This document shows positions 11,631 through 23,739 of a stretch of DNA of 64,000 nucleotides, piece by piece; positions within the stretch are counted from its first letter, which is position 1; each line of letters begins with the position of its first letter. The notes beneath the pieces are model-generated. The model did no database searches and was not told the DNA's origin. It worked only from the letters and a program-made list of their open reading frames with translations. A program made the translations under genes and the position numbers. Origin of the DNA: Microvelia longipes (taxonomy: Eukaryota; Arthropoda; Insecta; Hemiptera; Veliidae); assembly GCA_018340805.1 (NCBI GenBank), contig JACMZG010001863.1:25940849-26004848 (forward strand). Direction: 5' to 3'.

Positions 11631-12331
11631 GTCCAAGAGCCAGGCCTAAAAAATGTGACTCATTTTGTCCTTCTTCAAACCAAATTTTTTTGAAAAATAC
11701 CTTAAATTAATTAAAGGAATTAAAGGAAAAGCGTAGTCTGCCTATTCAGAGTGGAGCCCTTCATATAAACGCGCACGCTTGAAATATTAGAAAAACGCAC
11801 ATACTCCAGTTTTCTTGCAATAAGTGGTTCCCTGTAGGTCAAATAAAAAACATGCAGAGAGCATTTTTTAAAGCTGATAAAATTTCATACATAACGTGTT
11901 TTTTTGTCAAAATCGAATTACTACAACTAACGTTGTCATTTGTTAAATGACCAAAAAAATGCACAAAAGCCAATGTTTTTTCAAAGAAATTCGCTGATTT
12001 TGCATAAATTAACAATTTTTTTGCAGTTTTTGTAAGAGCCATAATTTTGGTGGTAGTCATCCGATTTTGATGATTAGAAACTTTTTTTCTAGAACATTTT
12101 ATCAACTTTAAAAAATGTTTTCTACATGATTTGATCAAGAACTACAGTGAACCACTTATTTCAAGAAAACTGAAATTTGTGCGATTTTATACAATTTTGA
12201 GCATGCGCAATCATGTGAAGGGCTCCGGATTGGCAGACTATGTTTTTTTTCATAATTTAAGGTATATTTTCAGAAAAATTTGGTTTGAAGTAGTACAATA
12301 AGTCACATTTTTTCAGGTCCAGCTCTTGGAC
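11631..12331. mobile_element. 701-bp foldback element, arms about 300 bp, TA-flanked
   Basis: A long inverted repeat. The left end TAGTCCAAGAGCC pairs with the right end GGTCCAGCTCTTGGACTA. Homology continues inward through CTTCAAACCAAATTTTT, TAGTCTGCC, GGAGCCCTTCA, CAGTTTTCTTG and AAGTGGTTC to about 11930 and 12040. The dinucleotide TA flanks both sides (11629-11630, 12332-12333), as for Tc1/mariner-type TSDs. The arms differ by scattered substitutions and small indels, so the copy is not recent. There is no transposase. The 99-aa frame at 11839-12138 crosses the loop and is incidental. Confidence 0.75.
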
Positions 12332-12539
12332 TATATATATTCCACACACCTCGTGTGTTAATATTTTCATTAAAAATGAAGGTTGATGACTTATATGTTT
12401 TAGCGAACTGTTTTGCTGATTGACAATTATGTATGTCAAAACAAATTACGTTTTTGACTAATACATGTGAAAATTCGCTTATATCGTGGCAGTATGCCAC
12501 TTATATAAACTAGTAATATGACGAACTGAAAAAAGACAA

Positions 12540-12625
12540 TAATCACAACAAAGCACTGTAGGGCCGCGAAGCGGCCTTTTAACAACGACACCTTGTAGCG
12601 GCCAACAGGCCGAAGGCCTCTTGTT
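12540..12625. repeat. GC-rich hairpin cluster
   Basis: GGCCGCGAAGCGGCC at 12562-12576 is a 6-bp stem with a tight loop. Positions 12598-12618 hold three GGCC blocks in a row (GCGGCCAACAGGCCGAAGGCC). In an AT-rich background these stand out. A related arrangement, GCCGCGAACGAAGCGGC, is at 47314-47330. Function unknown. Confidence 0.5.
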
Positions 12626-12639
12626 ATTTGCTTCATATT

Positions 12640-12790
12640 TCTAACTCGTCTCAGCCAAGTTGCATAACTAGTGTTTCGCGCCTTTTGTTAGGAAGTGAAA
12701 TTTGCTCTTTTTTTCTATCTCATAAAACGTTCATGGGGTCAGTAAAGTTGTCCTCTCGCGGCATCCCCTTTATTAAAGATTCTTGGTGTT
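12640..12790 (+). repeat. Dispersed repeat 'family D', copy 1
   Basis: It shares GTTTCGCGCCTTTT, TTTGCTCTTTTTTTCTATCT, CATGGGGTCAG and CCCTTTATT with 50840-51000 in the same order and orientation. No coding capacity or termini were identified. Confidence 0.6.
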
Positions 12791-12950
12791 AAGGTTAATA
12801 AATTAATGGTTGTTAGCTTTATGCACAAACATTTTGTTGAAAAGTATTACTGTAACTGTTTGATTAATATTTGATTATATTAATTATCGAAGTTGTTCAT
12901 GTTACTTGTTCTATTAATACTTCTCCGTTAATAATTTTTCTATCTATACA

Positions 12951-12953
<3 letters not shown>

Positions 12954-12997
<44 letters not shown>

Positions 12998-13016
12998 ATA
13001 TAATATATATATAAAA
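12954..13016. repeat. (AT)n microsatellite
   Basis: Alternating AT with minor interruptions. Confidence 0.95.
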
Positions 13017-15150
13017 GTAAAATATACTTATAATCATTTAATAATACAGTAAAAAAATTATCCTCTATAAATAATTTTCTATAATATAATAAACATTAAC
13101 CTATACTGTACTTAGGTGTAATTTATGATCAATTCAATTAGAGATTGTTATGAGGCAATATTTATATTATGTCGTTAATCAAAAGTCAACACATCTTCGA
13201 TAATTTTGCGCTAAATAATGGCGAAAGAATCCTAAATCTATTTTTAAAAGTTTAAAGTATAATCTAGGTATATTTCTAAAGTAGGTTGGTCACACTGATA
13301 TTTTTCATAAAATCATGTTAATAAAATTCATAGACTTGTTTATTCCTGGTAAAAGGGGTTTGAAGCATTTTGATTCATTTAATTTGTTAACAGAAGGTAT
13401 TTAATACTTATTTAATAGTCATTTATATATGCTTTGTCAATTTATAGTGTAAATAGCAAAAATTAACGATCAACAAATCCAGTAAGCAATATGTACACAA
13501 TCCTTTACGGAATTTAGGTTTTTCAATTTAAATTGAATAAATGTGAGTTAGTGATTTTATCGTCTTAAAATGGTATGTCTGGAGATCACCGGTAAGAATG
13601 AACATAATTTTAATTTAAATTTCGTAAATTTAAACTGTTTCTTGAAAAAATGGTTGTTTTATATCTCAAAAGCTTATTTTTTCACAAAAATTAACGAATT
13701 TCGTTAAGTTTCGTTAAGCAAGATAATTATCATCAAAACTTTTTTTCGGTGAGATGGAATCTTTTTTGGCTTTTTTAGTTTCTTCTAGATTGCTTTTATT
13801 TTAAATTTTGGTTTACATCGTACTGTGTGTGTAAGTGTTACGAATAACTCCCACTATGTTTAAGCTAGAAGGTTAAAGCATGACATAAAAATCAGTTATT
13901 AGATCTAGTTGTGCTAACCAGCTTATTTTGCTTAGTCATCAATAATAGATATAGAGCGAAAGACCTATAAAAATCACTTTTATTAATACCATGAGACATG
14001 AAAGTTGCATAATAAAAAAAAAAGTTAATAAATATCGAAGATTCTTCAGATATGTAAAAACTCGTCTTTAAATTTTGCAATGAAACATTATGCAGTTTTA
14101 TAAGAAAGAGTTTGAATTTCCGTGAAACTTTTTAAAAACTTTTGCACTCTTATAGAGTTCGTGGAATAATAAACCTAGATTTCTTTACCATCCAATAAAA
14201 TGGAAAGAACTAATACCACATTGGAAAGAAGTTTTTCTTCTCACACATTCAAAAGGGGAGATTTTTTTTTATTATTGTTTATAAACAAAAAATAGAGATA
14301 ACTAAATCTGGATCTCACGAATTTAAACCCGGTAGCTATTGTATGTCTTTTGTCGCATAAGAATTGAAGCTACTTATAAACATTAACCAACTTCAGGAGA
14401 GGATTTCTTACCAATGAGGCTATTGTTTAAAATTCTCTTACTTTTATACCCCCCTTCTATATTTTATTAGAGTGGATATAGTAAAATTGACAAAAGATGC
14501 AATTTCTTTAAATTGACGAAGACTTAATAATAGTCAATCCGATTGGGATTATACTACGGATTATATCACGGATTTCTAAATTCAAACTGATTCAACTATT
14601 GTTGAATACATAAAGTGTGCAAGACATGAATAAAAGAAATTAAACAAAACAGATTTCAACGTTAGTTTGTCATAAAATATTTGCCAAATATTCTTTTGAT
14701 GTTAAATAAGCGTAAGAAACCTAGGTAATTTATGAAGGTAGACGTTATCATTTATAAGCAAATAAAGAGACCGACCCTACATTTTCTTTTTTTACTTAAT
14801 TGCGAAAAAAAAAACTTATAGATTCTTTCCTTCATATAGGAGTTTTAGGCGATATACAACCCTCTTCTCACATCGCCTTTTATGAGCCTAAAAATCAATT
14901 TTGGCTTTTTTACTCGGTACCCATAAGAACCACCACTTTTGGGATTTTTGGTGATTTTATAAAAAATCTGTAATCGGATTTGTTTCAAATTAATTTAGTT
15001 GGTAGCATAGAGCTTTGTTTAGGTTAACAAAATAATATAAAAAATTAGGAGGACAAGGGCTCGGGGTTGACAAATGTCAAATCATGATTGGCCAAAATTA
15101 TAAGGTGATTCAATTGGGGGATTTTTATGAATGAAATCAAATTTGTCATC
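13017..15150. other. Noncoding, no clear element
   Basis: A weak family A echo lies at about 13820-13920 (GTGTGTGTAAGTGTTACG ... ATGTTTAAGCTAGAAGGTTAA ... AATCAGTTATTAGATCTAGT; pieces listed separately). The rest has no coding or structural signal. TTATAAGGTGATTCAATT at 15100-15117 is shared with 15328-15345 and, inverted, with about 32705-32722. Confidence 0.4.
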
Positions 15151-15154
15151 ATAG

Positions 15155-15490
15155 GTTATAGTCTATAATCGACAGCATTGCAGGAATAAATAGTAAATTT
15201 TCAATGTTGAACGCCTATACCAATTCCTGTAATGACGTCACATGTCATTCATAAAAAAAGTCAGATTATAACCTCCAATGCGTTTAGTTTGTTTACATCA
15301 AATTGAATCAAGATGTTGGAAATTTATAAGGTGATTCAATTCGATGTAAACAAACCAAACGCATTCGGACGTTGTAACCTAATTTTTTTATGAATGACGT
15401 GTGACGTCATTGCAGGAATCGGTATAGGTGGTCAACATTGAAAATTTACAATTTATTCCTGCATTGACGTCAATTCCGGACTATATTCTT
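15155..15490. mobile_element. Foldback element, arms about 155 bp
   Basis: The left arm (about 15155-15310) and right arm (about 15333-15490) are inverted copies. They share TATAGTC, GCAGGAATAAA, GTAAATTTTCAATGTTGA, CCTATACC, ATTCCTG, AATGACGTCACA, GTCATTCATAAAAAAA and GTTTGTTTACATC. The loop is about 20 bp. The arms are roughly 85% identical. No TSD is certain, although the ends read TATAGTC. A truncated piece of the same family abuts the assembly gap (32690-32725). Confidence 0.7.
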
Positions 15491-16310
15491 GGGCCAAATT
15501 AGGTATATGTAAAACATACCTACTGAAGTTACGCTATATTCATAGCGTAAGTATACTATGTCCCAACCTCTGTCCTGTTTTATGCATGTATTTACATTAA
15601 AGCTTAAATTAATTTCAAAAATTTTTAGATTTGGCATTTTGTTTTAATGTCCAGGGATATTTGTCAGTAATTTTACACAATTTAAAAGATGCCGCTGTCA
15701 CGTCGTGAGAAAACAATAAAAAAGTGGAAGAAGATATATTTCATCTTTATGATTTAATTACAGCATCATGAGTCTTCAATTAGGCATTCACGAAATTCTC
15801 ACCTTACTGTTTGTGTGAAGTGCTCTTATGAAATTCTATACCTTAATAGATAAAAGTTTTGATATTTTTAAGCATTTGTCAAATTCTATTGCAAAAGTTC
15901 TAACTTAAGTTTTGCTTTTAAATATTTTATGTAATTGTTTTAAATCATAAAAAAAATATTTGATTGCAGGGAGTTGGATAATCCATTTAGAGACTGGTAA
16001 TTTGAAAAATCTTACTCAACTCTAGTTTGAAATCAAAATTTAATTGAAATAAATGATAATTGTGAGTTGGTTATTAAAACAATTTCACAATAGACTGCAG
16101 TCATAGCTTCTGGCTTTTTAACAAGGTAATTACTGTTAAGCGAATTTCCAAATAGAAACTTTCGCTTATGAATTTGTTGGCATTTATTGTTTAAGCGAAT
16201 TTGTAACGAATAATTCTTTTGGAATTTTAGTTGTTGGTAAAATCCTTTGGTACAGGTAAGGGGGTAATGGTTAGGTTAACTCGGTCATATCCCAACTTAA
16301 AACTTTTTTA
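15491..16310. other. No recognisable feature
   Basis: AT-rich and noncoding by eye. Confidence 0.4.
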
Positions 16311-16314
16311 TAAA

Positions 16315-16545
16315 TGTTTGCCCAGAGCTTAAGGAGCCTAAGGTGGTATTACTTCAAACTTACTTCGCTCGACTTTAGAAAGATCAGTAATCTAAATTCG
16401 AATGCTTTATTACCTCTGACTAGCTTCGCTCGTCCTTGTCCTTGTTTATTGGCCAATAAATGTCTTTATTGCCCTGACTTAAGTGATTTACCTGATTGAT
16501 ATATAGTGCCACGCTCGTACTTTGATAATAACTTTACGTTAATCA
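16315..16545 (-). repeat. Family A-related fragment (variant subfamily)
   Basis: It carries the same alternation as 7700-7905: CCTAAGGTGGTATTACTTC, then TACTTCGCTCGACTTTAG, then GACTAGCTTCGCTCGTCC. The 61-aa frame across it is a shadow of these motifs. Confidence 0.6.
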
Positions 16546-17195
16546 AAGCCTTAATCCATAATATTTAATATGGAATTGGGAATGTTTGCAGATTTGAATG
16601 ACTAGTTCGGCAATACCCCACATGCAATAGTAAACATTGCATCGTTATCATCAAAAGCATTCAACATTTTCAAAGATTGGTTTAGCATCCGTGACTAAAT
16701 TGTCTGAGACTAAGGTAGGTTTTAAATTTTGGTCTATTTATTTGATGCTTAAAGCAACGCTTTTATTTAAAGAAAATATAGACTCTAAACGATTCATACA
16801 CACAAGAATAAAAAATATAACGTGGATACAACATTTACGTCAAATTTTATTGTATTTTAGTAAAATGAAAAAAAACTTAAGTTGCTTTAAAAATCTTTAA
16901 AGCAGCATTAAAAATTATTAATCTTTAAATAAGGCAGCAAACAAAACATTATAGCTTCGGTTACATTTCAGCTGGTAACAGCTAGTCAGTCCGATAAAAA
17001 ATGTATTTTTATCGGCTTCACCTCGTTAGTTAAATTGTATTTTCTAACTTCGGTTTTGGCTCTGCTGTAAATTCGCTTAGTCATCCCTCGCCTTTGGCTC
17101 GAACAAAAAAAACATGTCAGGAAAATTCCATTTCGTTGCTTAGTGACATAAATAATCCTTATCTAATCATGATTTCCACCCTAATTTTTATTTTT
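16546..17195. other. Noncoding, with degraded family A motifs at the right
   Basis: About 16975-17110 contains TTCACCTCGTTAG, AATTCGCTTAGTCATCC and CGCCTTTGGCTCG. These resemble decayed family A 3' motif blocks. The 87-aa frame at 16637-16900 has no recognised domain. Confidence 0.4.
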
Positions 17196-17199
17196 TTAA

Positions 17200-17345
17200 A
17201 AGGATATTTTAAATTTCAAAAAATCATAAAACGCAGAAATTGTGATTAATTTAAGATTTGTCACGCATGTAGCCATGTACAAGACTAACATATGTGCCAA
17301 GCATCGAGCGTGGTCAGTGGTCACCTGGAAGGGTAATCGCTGGAA
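17200..17345 (+). repeat. Family A, internally deleted copy
   Basis: AAATCATAAAACGCAG and CACGCATGTAGCCATGTACA with AGACTAACATATGTGCCAAG jump directly to CATCGAGCGTGGTCAGTGG and GGTAATCGCTGG. About 250 bp of the standard middle section is missing. Confidence 0.7.
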
Positions 17346-18010
17346 ATAAGACATACACTATAATAATATATTAGGCCTATTTAATAAGCTTATAATGCAT
17401 TTATGTGTGTGCTGCGTAATGGCCAAGTCACAAAGTGAGACCGCCAAGACCCCATATATTTACAAGCATTATTGGGAACTTGAAACTTGGCTTATTCAAT
17501 GATCTCACAACTTTTTACGCTAGACTTTGCTCTTTTTTAGCGCATGTGTTTTTGTTGGGATTATAATATTCTGTTGTTCTGATTAATATAAATACTAATC
17601 AGGTTGTTGAGGTTATATAAATATTTGTATCTAATACAAGCATCTGTATAACATTTTTATAACCTTTCGGGAAGGTTAAAATCATACGCTATATTCAAGG
17701 AACTTATATAAAGGGGAAGGAACTTATCAGCCCTTCACAATGTAAAAAGATGTCGCCAACCCCCACCACTACTCCTTCAGGCACTCGAAGCACTACTACA
17801 TTCTTTTTATCAACAGTTCATAACAGTTAATTTACAGTTTTTTCATCAACACGCGTCGAGTAAAGGTTTAGTTCTTTATTATTGTGTAATAGTAAATTGT
17901 CCATATTTAATGTTATTCTTACCGTGTTTAAAATTATGAAGTTATGAATCCTAAGAAAATAAAAAAATACTAGAATGAAAGTCTGATGATATTAAGCGTG
18001 TTAGATCTTA
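17346..18010. other. No recognisable feature
   Basis: Noncoding by eye. The only notable run is a CCCCCACCACTACTCC-type pyrimidine-rich patch near 17760. Confidence 0.4.
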
Positions 18011-18014
18011 AAAG

Positions 18015-18665
18015 AGAAAAAAATCGGGTACGGGGTACCTCGGGAACTTTTCCTCATTACATCAGATTCGCTACGCTCATCCTCCCTTCTTCGGACTCGC
18101 TTAAATACAGTTCGCCAAATTTATACTGCAGCTTGGCTTTGGAATCGCTTCGCTCGTCTCAAGATAGTAAATGCATCTGTCATTCTCAGCGGTCACCCTT
18201 ACAGCACTCACCACGTTCAATGCTCCTTAATTTTTATGATCCAACAAAAACCATAAATATACTAGTCGTATTATAACGAAACTTAGTGTACTTATTTACT
18301 AAGTAAAGGTTTACACCTTATAATTGAATCCTTCCCGATTTTTTACAATTTTTTAAGAAACGTAGACAAGTCATTCGATGACAATTGAGCTAATGCTGAT
18401 AATGAAATGAAAGTTAGCACATATGTTAGTTTTAAACATGGCTACATGCGTGCCCAATTTCAATCAGATCGCATCATTTATCCGCGTTTTATGATTTTTC
18501 GAAATTGTTGCGGAGTCATTATTGCGGGTTAATGACGCCATAAAAAATATTTCCGAATAGCACAATTACTGCGGTAGACTGGTTTTTGTATGAAATTTCA
18601 ACTTTCTCGCATAAATACACTCAGTAAACTTTATACGCCTCTCCAGTACTTCTAAACTCTATATG
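18015..18665 (-). repeat. Family A, long inverted copy
   Basis: It opens with CGGGTACGGGGTACCTCGGG. It then shows ATTCGCTACGCTCATCCTCC, TCGGACTCGC, ATCGCTTCGCTCGTCTC, GCGGTCACCC, TTTATGATCCAACAAAAACC, AAACTTAGTGTACTTATT, ATGAAAGTTAGCACATATGT, CATGGCTACATGCGTGCC and GTCATTATTGCGGGTTAATG. It ends near AGCACAATTACTGCGGTAGA and the conserved AAATACACTCAGTAAAC zone. The conserved frame count between copies is nil. Confidence 0.8.
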
Positions 18666-19009
18666 GGAGCAAGTTATCCCATGCTCATCTATATTACTTG
18701 AAAACGGTGGCGACACGTTTTTGCCTTTACGATTCATTCCCCTGTGACTATATTGGACCAACCTACTGTAAACAGACAGCATGTTGAAAACCAATCAGAA
18801 CTTATTAAGCTGTTTATAAAGCATAAACGGATAATTATTATGAAATCTTGGTTTTGAATTTTACGGTTGAACTCAATACTTTTTCTGTATACCCATGGTA
18901 GTAAGGGAGGAACAAAAAAATAGCAAACCTGCAATCATCCGACAAATATCAACTAAGGATCTAACCAACTTAATTAAAACCTTATGGAATAAATAAAAAC
19001 ATATTAATT
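18666..19009. other. Unique flank of the LINE insertion
   Basis: No gene or repeat recognised. Confidence 0.4.
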
Positions 19010-19028
19010 CAAACTTTTGTAAATAATA
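19010..19028. repeat. Target-site duplication of LINE (3' side of element)
   Basis: CAAACTTTTGTAAATAATA (19 bp) is identical to 23895-23913, on the other side of the LINE. The last bases are ambiguous because the LINE tail is itself TTA-rich. Confidence 0.85.
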
Positions 19029-19550
19029 ATAAATCTTTATTTGCTTAAAACATAAGTTTTCTACAAAGAAGTCTTAAAACTAAGATTAACAATACATTTT
19101 CTCATTTTATAATAAAAAGAAAGATAAAAACTGGAAGAATAGAGAAAAGAAAATTTACTCTTTTCGGCGTCGTCACATTATGCGAGCCTTTATTTAAAGA
19201 AAAATTGAAAATTGATTTTTTAATTATTAGATGTTCATCGTATGGTTAGAACATTAGAGTGCCTAATATATTGGCACTTTACTTTTAACTAAAACCTGAA
19301 TGAAGAAACTATAGATCATGGAAATAAAAAAAAATAATAATAATAATATTAGACAATTATAAAATAAATTAAACCACGTCCTCTAGAAAAGAATTGAATT
19401 TAGGTTGATAAATTATTTGTAGACAATTAATAGTATTTAAAAAAAAATAGGCTTTAACACGAATGAATAGTCGGGTCTTTTAAATTATAACCCCTTTGAA
19501 AGCTAAAAATATATTTTAAACCATGCAGAAAGCTTAAAATATTAGACAAA

Positions 19551-21515
19551 TTAAAGGCATTCCTGTCTTCTTTTTAGCAATTCTAATGAGAACAGATACA
19601 ATTTTCGTAACATTTTATAATCAATTTCATACAACAAATTATTTAAATTTTGAATTGAAGTGAAGTTAAAATATTTAGAACGTATATCTCTTGTATTATA
19701 ACAATGCAAAAGGAAGTGTTCAATATTGTCAAAACCAGTTTGACAGAGCGGGCATGTTTCTAAATTATTAAATAAGATCTTATTGTTACTAAGGTATAGT
19801 TTGGCTGTGTTAGAATTAGCAAGCCGAATTTGAGACGCAAATCTTAAGATATGAATTCCACACCTGTTCTGCAAATATGGTTCGCCCTCTGAACAGAAAA
19901 GAGAGATGTGTCTGAATAAGACTGAATAGCTTGAGGCAACGGCACTTTCTATATCCAGAGAAAAAATATGGTTATCGAAACTGAACAACAAATGTTTTAA
20001 GTCTGATTTAAAATAGTCAGCATCAGAGTTTAATACATCCGGTCTGCCAATCAACAACAAGAGAGATTTAAATTGGGACACCCAATTCAACTCTACCAAA
20101 TTATTTTTTTTACTATCTGCTTCTAATAAAGCAATTAAGCACTTGCGAGGAAGACGGGATGAATCCATGGATATTAATTTCAACCAAAGGTTAGCCATAG
20201 CTTTAAAAATTTTTGATTTAATAGAAAGGAGACCAAGTTCCAGTCGCAACATGTAGTGTGGAGTACAAGAGGGCAGATGAAGAAGATATTTAAAAAACTT
20301 AGATTGAACGGTATCGAGTTCGTTTAAATACCTAGGTGCCCATATTTCGCAGCTATATAAAAGAGTTGATAAAGCTAGGCTGTTAAAAAGAGTGAGTTTT
20401 GTTGCCCATGAATCTGATTTTGAATTTATTAATATATTCCGGACTTGGGCTGAGGCTATATTACCTTTCGATATAAAGTATTTGCTAGCTTGTAAAAACT
20501 TGCCGGATGATGAAAATGGAACACCTAAGTAGTTAAACTTTTTCACAAATTCAACTTTGTTGCCGTTGTAAGTTAAGGGCCTGAGTTTTTTCGGTTTAGT
20601 AGACCGTGAGAAAATAATAGCTTTAGTTTTTAGTGTGTTGACCTCAAGACCATTTTCCGAGCAGTACAATAACAGAGTGTCTAAAAGTTCTTGAGCTTCT
20701 GTCCAGCAACTTGACAAGAATAGTACATCGTCAGCATAAAGCAACATTAGAATCCTAATAGCATTACCGAGCTTGACTCCAATAAAGCCTTTAGACTTAA
20801 AAAAATTAACAATATCAGAAATGAATAAACTAAAAAGGGTGGCTGACAGTGGCTCGCCTTGTAAAAGCCCACGAGTAATTTCAATCTTTTCCGAGAAGCT
20901 ATTTTTATTTTTTACAGCAAGAGCAGCTTGATCATATATTGCTTTTAGAACTTTAATTATTTTAGGACTCAAACCAAGTCCGAGTAATTTTTTCCATAAC
21001 AAGTCATGAAAAATAGAGTCGAAGGCTCTAGTGAAATCTATGAAAATAACAATCAGATAAGCAACCTTATTTATTAAATTTAACGAAGTTACAGCGTGCA
21101 GTATAAATATATTGTCGATGCAACCACGACCTATGCGAAAGCCAGATTGTTCTTCTGGAATGATTTTATTTGTTTCAGTCCATTTACTTATTCTACTTAA
21201 TAAGATGGATGAAAATATTTTTTCAATGGAATTGAGAAGCGCTATGCCCCTATAATTAGAACAATCTGACTTATCTCCTTTTTTATGGAGCATCGTTAAA
21301 AAACTTTCTGACCAACTAGCGGGAACTGATCCAGACGAAAAAACCTCATTGTATAAGTGCAATAGATGGTTTAGCCAAGGTTCTGGTAGTCTGGAGAAGA
21401 ATTCATATGATAAAGCATCGGGACCTGCGGCTTTACCATCCTTACATTTATTTAGAGCTTCCTTCAGTTCGCTTAGCGTTATATTACAGTCTAAGAAAGG
21501 GTGAGGAGGTTTGCA
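19551..21515 (-). pseudogene. LINE ORF2 C-terminal part: reverse transcriptase and zinc knuckle, open
   Basis: This part copies the LINE RNA into DNA at the nicked target. The frame is open from about 21515 to the stop at 19551, and an in-frame ATG at 21362 opens a 603-codon stretch. Upstream of that ATG the frame already reads LSELKEAL and KAAGPD, so the true protein is longer. Within the 603 residues: NYRGIALL at 37-44, QSGFRIGRG at 72-80, IDFTRAFD at 108-115 (first catalytic Asp), RGLLQGEPLSATLFSLF at 164-180, and LLYADDVLF at 207-215 with catalytic YADD at 209-212. A C-terminal C-x2-C-x8-H-x4-C spans 537-554. All core RT motifs are intact. It is linked to the endonuclease part by one frameshift near 21500. 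Confidence 0.93.
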
Positions 21516-22889
21516 TCAAGTAAGAGAACATCTAGGGTTGTATAAGTCCTAGCAGGATAAAGCAAGCTTAGAAATGAATGCCAAGATGATAGGTCTATAA
21601 AATTTTTATTGACGTCACGGTTATGTTTAAATTTTTTAACAGCCGCCCAAAATGGTTTTGTATTTTTTGTATCAGCAAGTTGATCAAGACACTCCCTCTC
21701 GTATTGTAATTTACTTTGCCTCAATACAGACATGTATTGCCGTTTAGCATTAAAAAAATCATCAACGAGTATTCTATTTTTATGTTTATTTCTCCTACAG
21801 CGCCTAAGAGCAATTCTAAATTTATGCTTTGCTTCATGGCAAGACTGGTTGAACCATGGCGAAATATCATGCGTATTTTGAAAGTTAGAAGAGGAATTAT
21901 TCAAAGGTTGGAACATATATGAGTTAAGAGCAGCTTGTTTTATTGAATTTAAAAGAAAGAAGTAGCGCGGGTTGTGTCAATAAAAAACTCAAAAGAAATA
22001 GGCAAGTGTAAGAGAAAATCTTGGTATGCTAGCAAGCTGTTTTCTGACCATATGTACTTTTCAGTAATCCTATTATATTGGACTTGAGTTGTTTGAAAGA
22101 AAGATGAGGTAGCAATAACTTCTGACAAAGTTAGTCTACAAGGAAAATGATCTGAGCAGGTTAGCTCGGGTGAAACTTCAAATTTAGTGGCTAATTGTAA
22201 ACAAGAAGGTGAAAGCCAGACATAGTCTAGTATAGAGGTACCTGAAGGGCCAATATAAGTTATTTGAGCGGGGGTATCAAGGGGTGACCTACCATTGGCT
22301 ACAATAAGACCCAAAGATTCCATGAAATCTGTTATAATCTCACCTCTTTTATCCTGTCTTCCGTCGCATGTAAGCCTCAAGCTATCAAACTCACTTCCTT
22401 CTACTAAATCAAGATCTATTTCATTGTTAAGAACCCCGATTTTACAGTTGAGGTCTCCGCCTAAAACTATATTAACATTAATGTCATTGGATAGTTCGTT
22501 CTCAAGATAGTGTGCAATTCCGAAAGCTGTTCAGTTAAGTCTATATTGGTGGAAAATAAACAAAAGCAATGACAAGCACGCAGGAGGGTAAGATAAGTTT
22601 AAATACTATCCAGGCTGAAGAATTATTTATTAGAATTGGAGATAAGTTAAGCTCAGAATTAATTAAGATCATAAGACCTCCACTGGCTCTACCTCTCCTG
22701 TGTGTACGCCTTGCTTCTGAGAATAACTGTTTATGAAGACTGAAAGAAGACAAATATGTTTGACTAGGTTCGGTAAAGGTTTCTGACCAGGTTTCGGCAA
22801 AACACAGTATGTCATGAGAGCAAAGATAGCGTTTCTCATTTTTGTTTAAGTTTTTTAGGTTGTTCAGGCCGTGTAAATTCCAAAATAAA
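21505..22889 (-). pseudogene. LINE ORF2 N-terminal part: APE-type endonuclease and linker, frameshifted
   Basis: This part should nick target DNA to prime reverse transcription. Visible exonuclease/endonuclease/phosphatase signatures, in order, are FWNLHGL (about 22880), CFAETWS (about 22810), VYFPP (about 22550), GGDLNCKIG (about 22450, the GDxN motif), GTSILDYVW (about 22235) and CSDHFP (about 22155, the SDH motif). The linker (PWFNQSCHEAKHKFR, then FWAAVKKF) is typical of the segment before LINE RT domains. Frame changes occur near 22540, 22505 and 21955. No in-frame nonsense codon is needed to explain the breaks. No ATG is evident at the ORF2 start. Confidence 0.85.
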
Positions 22890-22893
22890 ATGT

Positions 22894-23739
22894 TCAGATC
22901 ACTGGTTCTAGGAAGTCAATGTTCGCTTTTCTTTTTACTGGAACTGGGAGATTTATTTTATTGATAGGTTTCTTTTTTTCCTTTAACTCTGCTAACATTA
23001 GTGTAAGGTCATGTCCAACCAATTCATTTAAGACACTAAGCGCTGGTTTTTCATTATGAATCAAGTCATAATTGTCATTCATTTTGAACTCCTTACCATT
23101 TACAATTAATGTTAGTTTGAAATCTTTGAATGACGTCACCAAATCCTTGTTAAGCTTAAGATGCTATTACGGAGAGTTCTTAGCTTTCCCTGCTTAATTC
23201 TATACGGCGTAATGATGTCTCTCTGAATCGAGAACCCAGTATCTTTGAGCTTATTAGCATTTTTCATTATTAGATCGATGTCATCGTCTAGTGGGATGTG
23301 CGCAATAATCGGTCGATTTTTGGCAGTTGTTGGTCCAAGCGGATGAACTCTATTAAATAAAATTTCACCTCCATCAGAAAGTTTAAGTTCATTAGTACAA
23401 AATTCTTTCAATTTAATCTTTAAGTCGTCTTCTTTTTTATAAAATGCCCCTAAATATTAAATTATTTCTTCGTGATCGGTTTTGAAGCTCATACACTTCT
23501 TTTTTTAGAATTTCTTTTTCTTTATTTAGCTGTGCAATCTCTTCTTTAATATTATTTAAATCTGCTGAAACATCAGCTATTTTTGAGTGTATGCACTTAA
23601 TATCTGCTTTTGTCGCTATTTGATCTATTCCTAAAGCTTCTTTAAGTTCTAGAACAGTAAGCTCTCCAACTTTTTGATTCATTTTTTTTGACGGAGTTGG
23701 ATCAGGAGATCGATTTTCAGCTGGGCGCTTACCAGACAT
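22894..23739 (-). pseudogene. LINE ORF1: coiled-coil RNA-binding protein, two frameshifts
   Basis: L1 ORF1p-like nucleic-acid-binding protein, about 282 codons when read through. The ATG at 23739-23737 (MSGKRPAEN) is preferred over the in-frame GTG two codons upstream. After a basic, Pro/Ser-rich head comes a heptad-rich coiled coil (KADIKCIHSKIADVSADL ... IAQLNKEKEILKKEVYELQ). The RRM entry motif NRSRRNNLIFRG follows, as in transposase_22 proteins. Then come an RPIIAHIP strand and a C-terminal domain. The frame is lost once at a GGGG run near 23448 and again at a short A run near 23153. Both look like single missing bases. The stop at 22894-22896 overlaps the start of the ORF2 frame. Confidence 0.85.

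Noticed and set aside
21716..21922. Plus-strand frames inside the LINE (21716-21922, 22295-22510)
   Set aside because: Antisense shadows of ORF2 with no recognised domain.
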